NCBI GenBank assembly: GCA_006937955.1
Contig: SSNP01000031.1
Coordinates: 2,505,928 to 2,569,927 of the forward strand
Reading direction: 5' to 3'
DNA length: 64,000 nt
DNA from: Pachypanchax playfairii
Lineage: Eukaryota; Chordata; Actinopteri; Cyprinodontiformes; Aplocheilidae
The notes below the pieces were generated by a model. That model did not search any database. It was not told where the DNA came from and saw nothing but the letters and a program-made list of their open reading frames with translations. Made by a program: the position numbers and the translations under genes. Of the stretch, positions 28,601-43,200 are shown piece after piece (within the stretch, counting starts at the first letter, position 1; each line of letters begins with the position of its first letter).

Positions 28601-31600
28601 GCTCTCCTTTTTTCTCTCTCTGTTTGCCTTTATTTTTCTCCCCATCTCTTCTCTCTCTACATATCTTTGTTGCCTCGCTGCCCTTTCTGTCTCTCTGACT
28701 TTTAATCTCATCTTCTCTGATTCTCTTAGTCTCTTCTCTCCTTCCAGATCACTGCCATTCAGATCCGAACCTCAGCAAATCTTGCTTCAGTAAAGGATCT
28801 CTCGCAAAAGAACGGGAAAGAGGCATGCTTGCAATTGTGTTGTGTCACATTTTCCTTGAAAGAATCTATGTCCGTTTGTTCTGAATACAAGATGTCAGCT
28901 GTTCAACAATCTGTTTAATTAGATACAAATCTAATCTCCAAGCAGGCCAGTCCAGCACAAACATTATGTGTCTATAAAGCCACTCTGTTGTAAATTGCGC
29001 AGCCTGAGATCTGGCATTGTCCCACTGGAGGGTCACAATCCTCCCAGGAAAAAAGGTTGCATTTGTGGTGGCATATGTCTTTCCAAAAACTCCCCAATAT
29101 GCTTTTTTGTCACAGTTATCTTTATGCATATGTCTCCAGGGCCGTGGCCACAGATGTACCCTCGTACCATCACAGACGCTGGCTTTTCCACCTTTCGCTG
29201 ATAATAGGCTGAGCAGGCTTTCTCTTCTTTGGCACATAGAATCTGACATCTGTTTGTCTCAAAATTCAAGCTCAAAGTTGGACTCGTCTGATCACAGAAC
29301 ACATGTCCACTGTCCTTCTGTCCATCTGAGATGAGCCCATGCCCAGGGAAGTCGGCAACATTTCTACACAGTGTTGTTTCATGTTACATTTCTGGAAGCG
29401 GCAGCAGATTGTGTTGAGAGACGAGAGTTGTCCAAGATGCTCCCATTCTGGTTATGCTGATCACGGTGACACGAGCCCCTCCATGAAGGCTCACAAAGAC
29501 TCAACAACACATTCATGCCTTGGTCTTTATCAAATCTAAAGTCTTCTGACTCCATTCATTTATCCTTCACAATATCATCCACCGAAGATGAAAAAAACAT
29601 CCCTTCATTCTATTTAAATTTGTGCTGAGATGGTGTTCTAAGCTTAAATCTCTTTTTTATACCCCAATCCTCATGTTGTCCTGCAGCTACTTTAATTAAT
29701 CTATAGATAATAAAACAGACTTACTTGTACATTAATTTATATTGAACATGTTTAAGTGTATACACTTGTGTTTATTAAGTGAAATTAACTAAATCGAATA
29801 ATTTGGGCTTGGTCTCAGGTTCAAAAAAACAAACAAGAGCATCGCTTTTCTTTTCTTTTTTATTGAAGGACAAAGTTTTTGTTTTAATTTGGAAAAGTTT
29901 CCAACTTCTATGAAAAGGTGGAATACAAATTGTCAGTGACTGATGGCACATTTCCAGTAAGTCTATTATATTATGTTAACAGCTGACTTTCTCCTATCCA
30001 CAATATTTGCATCTTAATAATATAAGCTCAATCTCTGCCAGGTTTGTGTCAGTTTTGACAGACAGAAGCATTAGTATGGGCTTAATGTAAAATTAAGCAT
30101 TAGAACAAACATCTATCATCTCTTTCATCACATATATTGGATCATCCTCATTTAAAATATAGCTTTATTAGGTATTAACTTAAAGAATAACTTTATCATT
30201 ATCATTTTTTTTTATTTTGTGGTCTTATAGAAATGAAATAAGTATAAATGGCAGTAACATTGAGTTTTACATGTGTTGTCGGCAGGCTTGAGGAGTCTCC
30301 CAGCAGCATCAACACTTTAAGGACTGTAGTTTGGAAAGAGGGAGAGTTGTTCTTAATCAGTGAGCTGTGTTAGATCAAAGGAATGACATGGATCCACTTT
30401 CAGAGACTTTTCCTCTAAAACTAGTCTGATTATCTCAAAGACTTGAACCAAAAACACACCAACGAGCACTGGAACTTAAAGTGGATCCTATCAGACCTGG
30501 CTAAGATACGGGGAAAGTATTCTGTTACAGTTAGAAAGATGGATCATGGCTCCAGCATTCCTGAAAGAAGGGAGAGATAACAGGGGTGTAATTGTGCGGA
30601 CAGACATATTTGGTCAGTTTCTTTGGTTTTCTCTCATGAGTAATATAAACACAGACTGCGGTTACAGTCGGATGCTTTGTGAGTAAAACTGTGCACTTTT
30701 AAAAATCTAACTCAATCACAGTCATAAAGATAACTTAAAAAAAAACATTCAAGGACATTTAAGCTTGCTGGCAACTGTACAATAACACACAAAAAGGATA
30801 AACAGGCACGCATCCATTGTTTGTCTGCACCTGGTGTATTAACAAAAAGGAAAGATGGGACTAAGGGACTTGACTCTGTGTAACTTTGTGTGTGTTTTAG
30901 TGTAGATATTTGTGTAACTTTTAATTTATAGGCCAAACATCTGCAACAAAGTCCCACCTTAAAGTAGCAGTTCACATAACACGAGCAAACGTGCAGGACA
31001 GAGAAGACACATTCCCTACAGTTTCTTTCAACTAACTGAAGAGCTTGTTAAAGAAGGAAAATAAAGACTGAAAACCCAGTTTTGGATTATTTGGTTATGA
31101 AAAGTTGGAAACCTACAAGCCGGTGTTCAAAGCCTGCCTTTAGAAAAGCTTTGACATTCACGTGGACGCTGGCCTGCAGATTAGCAACACTATCAATAAG
31201 GAAGCAATCCTCTTCAATTACTGCGAGAAAAGATAAATCCTCGTATATACGGATCCGTTCTAAACCTGATAGAGACTGACAGGATCCAGCTGAGCCTGTT
31301 GAATACTGGATTCAGGAGCTGAAAATGGTTTTAGGTATTCCAAAAGCAATTTCTTGGCCAAGTTGATATGTACACATATATTTAAATGGACCTTAGAAGT
31401 GGGCGTGTCCAAGCATGGTCATATGGCTGGAGTGTGTTGGTGACTGCTGGGATAGGCCAAAGAATCCCACCTCATCAGCTCCAATACTTCTCTACTCAAC
31501 CATCACACAATTACATTAGTGTGAGCATTATGTTACCGTCATATCTGGTTACAGTGTGTCATGAAGTGTGTTACACATAAATAAAGCTCTGAGAAAACTC

Positions 31601-34600
31601 CATGGCTCTGCAATAAATTTCAAATTGGACAAAACAATGCTCCCCTAGCGCAACCAGACGACAACATTTTTAGCTCTGGCTCTATTTGCTGAGCTTCACG
31701 GGACAAAGGCAACACAATACGAGTCGATACGATATATATTTATATATATACACTCCAGTTGAGGCTGTGCTGAGTTGTGTTGGGTGCTGTTGTATTGCGC
31801 AGTCAGACAAACATACGGGGAGAAAGAGAGCTAAAGAGAAATGGTCTTCAGGGAAACGGAGCGTACAAGATGCATCATGCTAGTGGAGCTGAATTCTTAA
31901 ACATGCTCGCACTGATAAACGCACAAACACACACTTTAAAACACGTACTAATGTAGAATTCATAATGAGTGACGAGCCCATGGAAGGGAAACGGCGAGGG
32001 GAGACAGGCAGAGAAAAGGGGAGGAGCTAAGAGTGGCGATGGAGAAGGGAAAAGAGTGAAAGTGATGCAGCTTTCACTCCTTCTCAAGTACTTGCTGCAA
32101 TCTGACTTGATGTGTGTCTATTACAAGTCTGAGGCATAATGCGTGTGTCTAATCTCCACTCTACATTCTGTTCACACACACACAGTCATGGCGCTGTGCT
32201 TGCTCATGCCCGGGGCAATCTTGTAACCTTGCCAAGAAGGCCTTCGGCCACTAAGGTTGCCATGGCGTTGCCTCCTCCCAAAAACACAAAGTCATACACT
32301 TTTTGCTCTCTCACTTACTCACTCACACACCGCAAAGAAGGGTGTGACTTGATGCCCTTAAGTGAAATGGATTAACGTGTCAAGATGACAGATCGATGCT
32401 TCGTGTGTGTCTTCGTTAATTGTATATTTTTATGTGTGACACTCTCACTGGTTTGAATCTGAATGTGAAAACTTGCAACTTTAGATTTCCAGTTTCCGGC
32501 TCCTAAATGTTACAAGTGATTTTCAGCTTGTTACAGCAGAAACTCAGATTGACATAAAAAAGTCATCTGTCTGTCTTTTTTCAGTTATTTACTCAAACAG
32601 TTTGAGCTAAACAGCTTCAACACGTCAACTTCTTTTCTTCCATTTGACAAATACATCAGCTGCCATTACTGCTGCAAAAGACCCGATTGTGTGAAAAAGT
32701 CTGTGATCAAACGCTGAGATGAGGAAGGGAAAGCTGACCCAGGAGAGCCAGGAGACAAAAGAAAGAGGATTGCAGGCAGGGTTTTCAAATTAACTATTGG
32801 TCAGGGGTCAGATGGACATTTAATCTAACCAATCAGCTTCCTAATTACACAAGTGCTGCCAGATTGGCGTGTTCTATGCCTTTCTGTGTGTGTGTACGTT
32901 TGTGGAGCTGGCTAGTGTTGCGTGTAGAGGTCTTGTTGTAGCAAAACGAACATCTGGCCTCAATATTGATTCCATGGGTGTACACACACTTAGGTCTGCA
33001 TGCATGTAAATGTACGTGCAGTACAGACACACACACCCAGAGGTTGTAGTAGTGGGTTGCTCCTGCCTTACACAGACACAGAGGCAGCGAAAGAAATTAA
33101 AGAAACATATGAGAACCAAGCAGCTGGATGTGCAAGTCATGCCAGAAATACGCAAATAGAAAAAGAACACACATACACACACACATCCAGTAGTGTGTGT
33201 TTGAAAGCTGATTATAACGGTAATTGATGTAAACGTCCAAATTACAGCTAGGAGCTAAAATAACCACTGTGTTTTACCGTTGCCATGTCGACGTGATGAA
33301 AAACACCTGGTTGTTTGGCTGGAGGGGAGGGTGGAACGTATGTGTCATGGGCGCCCGGCTCAACCAGTGAATTTGCTGTGTGCGTGTGTGTTTTAGTGAC
33401 ATGTGTCTGAACGAATCAAACACTGCGATAAGGACGTGCGTTAGCAGACAGCACAACTCTTTAAATCGTGCGACATGATATTAGCAACTGTTGATTGTGT
33501 TTGCTGTGTGAATAAGTTTTGAGTGACGTTTAACACCTCATCAAAGCAGAAGTACATGCGGTGTCTGAACACAGATTTCCTCAGTTTGTGCCAAACAGGC
33601 ATGGTTTGTTATAATTTATGGATTTCACTGAGTACCAGTAAACCTAAGACGATTACAAGAAAGTCATTTTTTTGGGATACTTCAGTGATTCCAGATGTTT
33701 CTCAGCAGCTGCCATGAAGTGTATATAGGTGGCACTTTTGTGTCTGTTTGCATCGCCCTCAGCTGTCTCAGAGCAAAGAAAGATGGGAATTAAACCAGCG
33801 TAGTCTCTACAGAGACAAACATGACTGGGAAAAGACAGAATGCATTTGTTGAATGATTCATGACGGAGAATACAACGTTTTGCATGACACCGGTGCACCT
33901 AAAAGCACCATCATCCTGGTAACCTTGGGCTCCTTTTCACACAGGATAACATGCCCATTATGGCTAACGGGCATAGCGGCTATGCCCTCATAACTTACAC
34001 CAATCTTTAAAATATGACTCGATCATAGCATATTTGGAAAACCTCCTTTAGTGTGAAGGAATTCCAAACTGTAATTTTTTTAATTGTCACTTTTCACGTT
34101 TTGATTTAAATCCAAGTGTCTTAAAAAAGATTTAGCTGCTTCTCACTAGAGGATCATGTCATGCACTATCACATGATGGAGTTGTACGCGAGGCAGAAGT
34201 CCTATTTCAGATTCTCATTCCACGCCAATGCTGAAAAGACCCACATCATGGATACTCTACCACCACACTCCTTCCAGGACCTTAACAAATTGACAATCAA
34301 CCACAACAGCCTTTCAGGGTTTATCATGGATTTATCACATCCAAGGAATTTGCCAGGACCTTACAAAGACCCTCAACATTCTAGTAGACTTTAGGAAGTC
34401 CATGTCTTCTGCAGAAGGAACACATGGGGACTAAAAACTAATACTTTTTAGAAAAAAGAACCTGTTGCTGAACTTTGCCCTGCTTCCAGGGTGGAAAAGA
34501 AAAACAGCTCTGATGATTCAAAACTCATTCGCCTGAATGGCGCGTAACCATCATGGCCAACAAATACACATACTCTTGATAGGCATGAGCTGGTACTGCC

Positions 34601-37203
34601 AAGCTGTTACCTTCAAAGGACAGATGTCAGTGTGGAATAGCCAGAAATATCCTGAATGTGGTTAAAATGGTGTCATTTGTTTTTGAGGCCAAATGCAATG
34701 TTCCTTACAGACAATCAGACTACCGTGGACGGTCACAGGATGTAAAACCGCACACTGTCATGACACACACTCTCTGATCTGGCAGATATACCCATACACT
34801 CACAGACACACACTGGCTAAAATCTAGTTTTTATCCTGGAAAATTTCCACCAACAATAAAATCAAACACAAGTCAAGTCAACATCTTTTTGTTACACTAA
34901 ACAGTCGGGGTTTCATGGATTAAGCCTACAAACACACACAAAGGTGGACACGATTTATTCAAGTTTATTTTTTCTTCGAGCGAATTTGTGTTTATTTGAG
35001 TCTATGTCCTGATGGGAAACGTGACCAGTACACAAACAAACCGAACGATTCCGAACAGGCAGTTTTGCCTGACAGCGCATGAATGTGTGTGTTTAGCAGA
35101 GATATTGAGTGAATGTTAGTGTGTATCCTTTCCCAGACACACAAACACTCTGAACTACATGGAATAAAACAAGTTCACTTTTCTGAAAGTCTTCAACTAA
35201 AGATCCTTCGTCTATGATCTGATTCTTTTTTATTATGTCTGTAGGAATCGGGTCTTTGAGCTGAGATGGATCTCAGCTGTACAGCTGTATTGGCTTTAAC
35301 AGCGAGCGAGCCGGTCGATAGGCAGCAGCAGATAGTGCTGAGGAAATCGCCAGCAGGAGAACCTTCAAGGGACAGTAATAGTTAATGTCACACTAAAGAA
35401 CAAGAGCAGGGACTTAAACATGGAACTGCTCTTGCTGCACGATGGCTGCACATGTAAACGCAGCCCCAATCGAACCCCAGCGCCGATTGTGTCGGATCAG
35501 ATTCATGGTTAACAGGTCGATGAAGTTTTGAGATTTTAATTGATTAAATTTAATTGAGATTTTTTTTACTCAATCCTATGAAAAGAAAAGTGAATCAATG
35601 TGTAAATAATTAAATAAATAAAGGGGAAAAAATGAGCAACGACGTGACTGATAATATGCAGAATGCAAGTATATTTACCAACGTTGATAAAACAACAAGA
35701 TCTTAGAAAATTCAAATATTTACACGTTCATTGTCCTGATACTTGTGTTTCTAAGTTTTTCTGAGCTCAGCCTCTAAAACAGGATTTGTATATTCTTAAA
35801 AATCAGCTCTATACACGTGAGATCCAAGTACTACAAGCAGCAAGTGCCAAATTTATCATCAAATTCATGTACCAGGCTGTAAAGGGTTCAAACGTTTTTA
35901 TCATTGACATAAAAATAATCAGATATTACAGCAGATTATAACCAGAGAATATGAGCAATAAGATGCATCATGTCTCTAACACACAATGAGATTCAAACAT
36001 AAGCTCTAATTTCCTGTAGCAGATTTATTGTGAAGCCAAATTCTTGATGCAGCAAATACGTTAAATTCAAGCTTTAATTTCCTCTCATTACACTCAACTA
36101 CAAGACATGTTGCATGTAAGCACGGATATACATGTGTGCTGTTATACACACAGAAAGAGGGAGAACAGTAATGAGAAGTCTATGAAAACATAGCTGCTTA
36201 TGTGCATCTGTCCTTTAAACATAATTAACTCTGTCGGGCAGAAATGTAAACAAGAGAAATTTTAATGAAACTTTCCTCTGATCTGTTGAAAACACACATT
36301 CCCATTTATCTGGTTTTCTCGTCTCTGCGTTTTCTCTGCCGCTCACATGAAATCGAATGTCACGCATGGGACTTCTTAAACCCCCAGAGGTCCAGGTTTT
36401 GGTCCTGAATTAGGACCACATGGGAGGAACAGGATTACATTGTATTTATAAGGTCAGATCCAGAAATTCTTGCTCTTCCCTGCTCTCTTCCATGTTCATC
36501 ACCTGCGGACTTGAAGGTGAAATTCTCTTTAAAAAGCTGGATCTTATAAAACAGAATACATTCTGCTGTCGTTACACATATGTTTTAGAACATCTTCATG
36601 TGCTCACACACGCTTGGACTCAAACCATTTTTCCTTAACCCGGATAAAAAAAGAAAAGCCATTACTCAATAGTCTGTCTGGTTCGATTTTTAAAATAAAA
36701 CATCAACTGAGCTTTTACTTTAATTTTATGTCTAAATCTCATCCACTTTCAACTCGTTTCAAACTGTCAAACAGATAGAAAATAACATTACACACAGATA
36801 AAATATCTAAAATGTAATAAATTGCTGTGAAAACAAAGCCGGTAGTGGGTTAATGTCTCAACAAGGCAACGCTGTGCAGCAATTACACATCAGGCCTTTC
36901 AAAGGAAAGGATTTCTCTGCCTCTGCAAAGCAAAAGGCCTCACATACCAGCATGCTAACAACTCAGATTCTTCATGTGTTTATGTGTGCGCACGTGCACC
37001 TGAATGCTTTTGTTTTTTGTTTTTTTTTTGCAAAGTGTGTATTGATCCCAGCATATCGGGTGAGCTGTCCTTTGAGGAAAGAAGGGAAATGGGAAAAAAA
37101 AAGAATGAAACGAGAAGGAGACACAGATCGATGCAGTGGAGAACAGACAGCACACACACCCTGGAAATTTAAAAGGACATTAAATAGTTCTTCCTGCTTT
37201 TTG

Positions 37204-37245
<42 letters not shown>

Positions 37246-40200
37246 CTTTTACAACTTCCGAGCGACTTGCATTTTCCCATCGCTCGTTGTTTGCAGGAGT
37301 CAATTTATGTTTTGGACGGATCCAATTCCATCGCATCAGTTTCTCCAGTCAAGATTTTCCTGTTATCCCTTCATACATTTATTTACCATCCCTGGTTGGA
37401 TTTCATTCCAGCTGTCACAGATACATTAAAAAATGCTAATACAACATTACAGAAATATTAAAGTTGTCATTATTTGTAAAATGTGTTGTATATTAAAGGA
37501 AAAATATAAAAGTCTTGATTTTAAATGGCTAAATACAATAAAAACAATAAGACAAAGTAAGAGTTGCTCTGTTTCACCACAGAAGGATGGAATCTACTGA
37601 ATGAGACGTCAGATCTTTAGGAGGAGGTTTCTGTGGAAAGGTTAGAAATGATTAACATCTCACCGATTGGGGAAAACTCTCTGAAGGACCTCAGTTTGAA
37701 GAAACAGAGATCATTTATGATCAAATAATGCTCTTAAATGTAAGGCTAATGGGCTCGACACACAGAGGCGACGTCACAAGACTCCTTACTGCTAAGCAAA
37801 ACACCAAAATAGTGTATGTATCGTGCACACGCAGGGCTGTGATGTGATCCCAGAAAGTTGAGAAAATTTTGACGTTTCATCGCTGTCACTCAGATGAGGA
37901 CCAATCAGCGGAGGTTTTATTGACTGACCAATGAGCTGACAGGATGCTACTCGGTCATCTCCAGGAAAACATGGAGGGAAAACTGATACCTACTGAGTCA
38001 GATTTCCAGAGCTTTATAATGTCTCTACAAAAGAATATAGATTTTAATCCCTGAACAACTTTGATAATCAAAAATTCTCTCCAATCTGACAGCCAATCAA
38101 AACCATGGAAGACTCGCTATTCGCCCTGGAACAGAGCGCGTTGCTAGCTTGTGTCGCAGGTCACAGGCTTTCAAAGCGGCTGCGATGAGTTTCGCTGAGT
38201 GCTGTCATTTATCGCCTCCTGTGTGTCGAGCCCATAAGGCCAAAGTTAATTACTGACGCTCCAATCATAAAAAATCAATTCAGATTAGCAGCAGCTAGCT
38301 GTAGCATTTCTGTTGCAGAGCCACTTCCTGCACAAAATATGATTAATAAGTAGACCTGCTTCTTGGATTATACTAACTGTCCACAAAAAAAATACTAAAA
38401 GATGTCCATATAGTTGCTAACAAGCTAACATTCACTTGTAGCGTCATGTAATACCACTAACTGCCTCAAGGGGTGATAAAGAGCTTTTAGCTTCCAATCT
38501 GCATTTTTTTCTGAGATCAGGATTTTCTTTTTCAGAGTTTGACCATTTGTAAGAATGCTGGGAAACAGGTTGTTGACAGGTTGAAACAGTGACTGATGAC
38601 GCTGGTTGCAGGAGACAACATGCAACGTAACAGATCATTGGATAATCCTTTTATTGTGCCAGTGTTTGGCAACGTCTGTTACATTCTTTTAAATACCTTT
38701 TGAGTCAACAGTAATAGACAAATGCAATCTGTATGTTCTGACGTTGAAGCCGATTTCTCAGGAAAGATTACCAGAAACAGTCTTGAAACAGATTAGGATT
38801 ACATAGCGCTGAATTTAGATAAACAGAAATGTTCTTTAGGGGAAACAAATTTACCCTCGGGTACAAATAAAGTCTTTTGATTCTTAAAGGAAAAGTTTAG
38901 GTTTTCTTTTCTTATATTTTTTAAAGCCTGAGCTAACTCCACATCTGATCCAAGTTGTCCCTTTCTTGCTAACGCACGCAGCCTCTTTTTTTTTTTCCAA
39001 TGTCAGTCTCCCACTCTTTCGCAGACACACACACACACACACACACACAGAGCCCCACCCACAGTAATGAGTAAACTTCTTTCTGCCCCACCCTGCCCAG
39101 ACTGCCAAGTTACTGCCAACACCTCACACACATTTGCAACAGGCCACACTGCAGATTGTACAAAGAAGCCATAGACTAAAAGTATTACACTCATATGCAC
39201 ACATCAGTTCCACCCCTCTCCCACTCAATACTGCCACTGTCAGTGTCCCAGCACCACACATGCACACGCACACAACAGTCTTTTCTGATCTAATGTGATC
39301 AGAGCAAATAAGTTCTGTGGCGCAGGCGAACCGCAAGCTGCTCCTGCCAGTCCATGACATCACTGCGGAGTGAAAGGCATTATGGTCTGCAAAGCCGGCT
39401 GAGGGAACTGAGTGACAGGTGGTAACCATGAGAACTGTCAGTTTGCTTCCCAGTTGCCATACCGACGGAAAAGTTTCTCCTTGTTGTGAGTTAAATTTTA
39501 TTTAAAAAAAAAAAAGGAAATAAAGAAAAGTGAATGAGGCCAATCTGAAAAAAGGAATTATGTCACAGATAACGCACACGGTAAACATAACAGGTTTTTT
39601 GTGAGTGAGATCTAATCCTCACGTTGGATTGTAAGAGATGAAAGGTAATTATTCTGTCAGTTAATGCTTCCAGCAGGTAGGATGTGCCAGAAAAGAGGAT
39701 TTCATTTAAAGTTGTAGCTAAAAATGTCTGTGTGAGTAAATGAGGCGAAATAGAACAAAGAAAAGAAGTGATGGAAAAAGGAGTTTTGCTTACTCTTAAC
39801 AGGGACTGGGACTCATCTTTTGTGGCTCCTCCTTTCCCCTCCTGTGCACCTCCACCTCCACTGCCACCTCCCCCTCCTCCTGCATACTGCTGAGTTGGAA
39901 TCTGGCTCTGCTTCTCCCCTCCTCCTCCTCCTCCTCCACCTGTTGCAGCTCCTCCTGATCTCCCGCCTCCATACAGTTTGGCATCTCCCAAAAACGACTT
40001 GGTGTCTCCTAGGTAAACCATGCTGGGTGAAGCCACGCCCCGTTTCTGATGCGAGGCCTCGTGATTGGCTGAAACAAAAGGTAGTGAGATAGGGGAGGGG
40101 AAGAGAGAGGGGCTTCCACCTCCTGCTGCTCTTTCCACTCCTCGTTCAGGTCCCATGTGTTCCTTTGGTACCCAGAGTAAACCGTGGGCCTGCTCACCTC

Positions 40201-43200
40201 CTCTCTCACCCGGACCTCTCGTCTCCCCAAGAACCCAGCCCTTCTCCCGCTCTTTCTCCTCAGCTCCCTCGCTTTTCACCACCCCGCCTCCCTCCTCCCT
40301 GCCTCCTTCTGCCAGCCGTCCCTCAGGCGGTGCGAGGGAGTACAGCAGGCGGAAGTCTCCCTTACTCTCTTCTTTAATGGCTAAGGTGGAAGGAGCTGAG
40401 CAGCCATTGGCTGAGAGGGTCAGCGAAGGTGTCAGTGAAGTGGGCAAGGAGCCTAATGCGGGAGAGGACTCGTGACAATGAGCAGAATTAAAATGGTCAA
40501 GGAGGGCTGACGAATCCGGGGCCGTGAAGTCACAGCGTCGGCAACGGCAACATGCGTGGACACGCCTGCAGAGAAAACAACAATTAACTTTTTAATGGGT
40601 GAAACAGATCCTCCCATTAGGATTCATCAAAACTGTCCCATATAGTTCCCTCGAAAACAGAAGCCTGTTATACTGTTTTGTTCATTTAAATCATAAAAAT
40701 CATTCATTCTGTTAGTTTGACACTAATAGAATACATCAAATGTCTATACGATTGCTGCTTGATCTCCTCAAACCACTCAGGCTTCAGTTACATGCAGCTT
40801 GTGGCCAAAAAGTGACTCAATGTTTCACTAAATCGCAAAAAAATTACAGAAAATTGGTTAAAGAACGTAAATGAATCTGAAAGTTGGGGACTGAATCAAC
40901 CAGCAACAAAACCACCTTCATTTCCTGTCGACCAAGGCCTCGAACAACGTCAGACTTTTTGGTTAACAAGCAAAATCAAAACTTTAACATGAAATTAAAC
41001 TGTTGTGTTACTTTACAAGCATGATGGAATTTTTTAATTTACAATGGAGTATAATATGCTGTAAAATCATCTGAACCTTGATGCCGACTGATCTGTTGGA
41101 GTCTGATGGAATGAGGCCTTTCATAGAAATATTTAAATTTCTCCTTCCAGCTGCAGGGCATAGACACTTGTGTATTTATTTTTCTTGCTTTTCTAATATA
41201 GTTTAAAAGTTCATGGTAACATCTCAGCTGACATCTACATTTCTACATAAAGTAAAATACAAGGAGCAGATTTTTTTAGTAGTTCAGTCAAAAAATATTT
41301 ACAATATAAGATGCCTGATCTGTTTCTTTTATCTTAAGCATCTGCTGAAGGAAAATATTGGGGTGAAGAGTAAAAGTACACCTTAACACCAAAGTGGACC
41401 GGGACTGATTTCTGCTTTTGGGAGCGGAACAACAAGTGTGAACAGAGACTTAAATGTCTCCAGATGCAGAACAAATACTATCTGTCATCAACACAGACAC
41501 ACACAGACTACACATTCACACTCACACCTTATGCTTGCCGCTAGTTTTTTCTCTCTCTAAACACAGACTGAGTTTACATGATTCATTCTACATGTGGTTA
41601 TCAAAACCAACTATCCCCTGAACTCTGTCAACAGCAGCTTCCTTCTCAGCAGCAGAAATACTGAATTTGTTTCCTTCCAGTGGATAAAAAGCAGGGGAGA
41701 ACATAAGAGGATGTGGGTCCCAGGGCTAGAGCTTCTTATGGGGCCTTAATTACATTTTTTTTTAACCCAGAAAATCCAAATAATGATTACAAACACACAG
41801 TTTCTAATCAACCAGAGATTATAAAAGTCCTTTTAAAAAACTTAAAACTCTCTAAAATGATGAGAACGTTTAATCTGTCAGAGATCGGCTCTTTAATTAG
41901 CCAGTGCCGCACAGACCACAAATGACCATGAACTGTTCCACGACTCAAAAAAAGCAAATTCCTTAAAGAAGTAAATCATTTTAAAGGGTAATAAGAAAGA
42001 AAAATAATTAAAAAACAGAATAACAGTGAGTCACATGCACAAGCAGCAACATGGCAGCAAACTTTTCTAAAGCAAAGAGAAAGCTTTTGTTTTATCTTGT
42101 TGTTATGGCACAACCCGTGTGTTCAGCAGTGACCTCGCCTGTAACGATGGGATTTTAATGTCACGTCTGTGTTCAAACTCCCATCCTTCACATAATCCAG
42201 TCAACAGAAACACACAACAACTGAAGTGGATTATAATTAAATAATGTAAATTCTCAGCCATAACAAAGGCCTGATGTGAGCAGTATCTTACTGAACGAGT
42301 GTTTCTGTGTAACAGAGCAGACTGATGAGGGGTTTTTCTTCATTACACCACAGTCCTTTGTTCTGAACGCCGCATAATTAAATCCTGAATTTTGTTGTCT
42401 AAAAAACTTTGGAATCCTTTTAGCTTTTGATTGATTTTACTGCCGGTATGAAACTTTCTGGCTTTATTTCCCTTTTATTTGATCTGAGCTCGAAGATTCC
42501 TCGAGAGCAGATTTTGTCGTGAATGGATTGTTAAAACTCTTTTCTAACTCTGCTTCATCCACCACTCTATTCTCTTTCCTCTTCATCCTTCTTTCCTGTA
42601 TCCAATAAACTACATTTACATCTTCTATTTCCCCCCAATTGCATGAAATCATTAAATTTTTTACTTGTTTGCGCTGGAACAAAAACAGTTTTTTGAGCGT
42701 TCTGTGTATTCAGACAGAAAACTATGTGACTTGAATTGAGGATCATTTATTATAAACAGATCAAATTCTAAATAGTTTTATAACAACAACTATCACTTAG
42801 TGATATATTTTCTTTGGCATTTCTCTGTCTTTTCAACTCAAATTGAATTCCATTGGTCCTTCTCATCTACTGCTTTATCATTAAAGCATCAACAAACAGA
42901 CAATAGATTACAAAAGGTAGGAAGGATGTTCCAAATCATTGAATTCAGGTGTTCCAGTCACATCCGTGGCCCCATGTGTGTAAAATCAAGCACCTAGCCA
43001 TGCAGACTGCTCTCAGGGGCTCAGTGAATCTGAGCGTGGTGCTATAATAAGGATGCCACCAGTGCAATAGGCCCATTTGTAAAATGTCCTCGCTACTAAA
43101 TATTCCATGGTCAACTGTTAGTGGTATCATAACACAGTAGAAGCACTTGGGAGGTCATGTAAGCTCAGTAGCTGCAGACGTCCACACTTCATGTGGCCTT

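Larger units (their letters stand above)
5582..39793 (-). other. trps1: trps1 intron 7, 34 kb
   Basis: One intron spans 34.2 kb from the donor GTAAGC (39793) to the acceptor CTCCACAG (5582). It holds most of the repeats listed separately: MITEs, Tc1 and LINE relics, CA/GT, AT and poly-T tracts. I found no other gene in it. Stretches such as 6934-8680, 12121-17785, 18243-21929, 29541-37205 and 38235-39024 show only short chance ORFs and simple repeats. Large introns in developmental regulators often carry enhancers, but conservation cannot be judged from one sequence. Confidence 0.85.

Noticed and set aside
34161..34394. Plus-strand ORF of 77 aa
   Set aside because: It has no recognisable motif and its length is expected by chance.
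36853..37461. Plus-strand ORF of 202 aa
   Set aside because: It runs through the 37-bp poly-T as a Phe run and has no domain similarity. It is a chance ORF.
39820..40475. Plus-strand ORFs of 62-136 aa opposite exon 7
   Set aside because: They are Ser/Pro/Leu-rich shadows of the Gly/Glu-rich trps1 exon 7 on the other strand.
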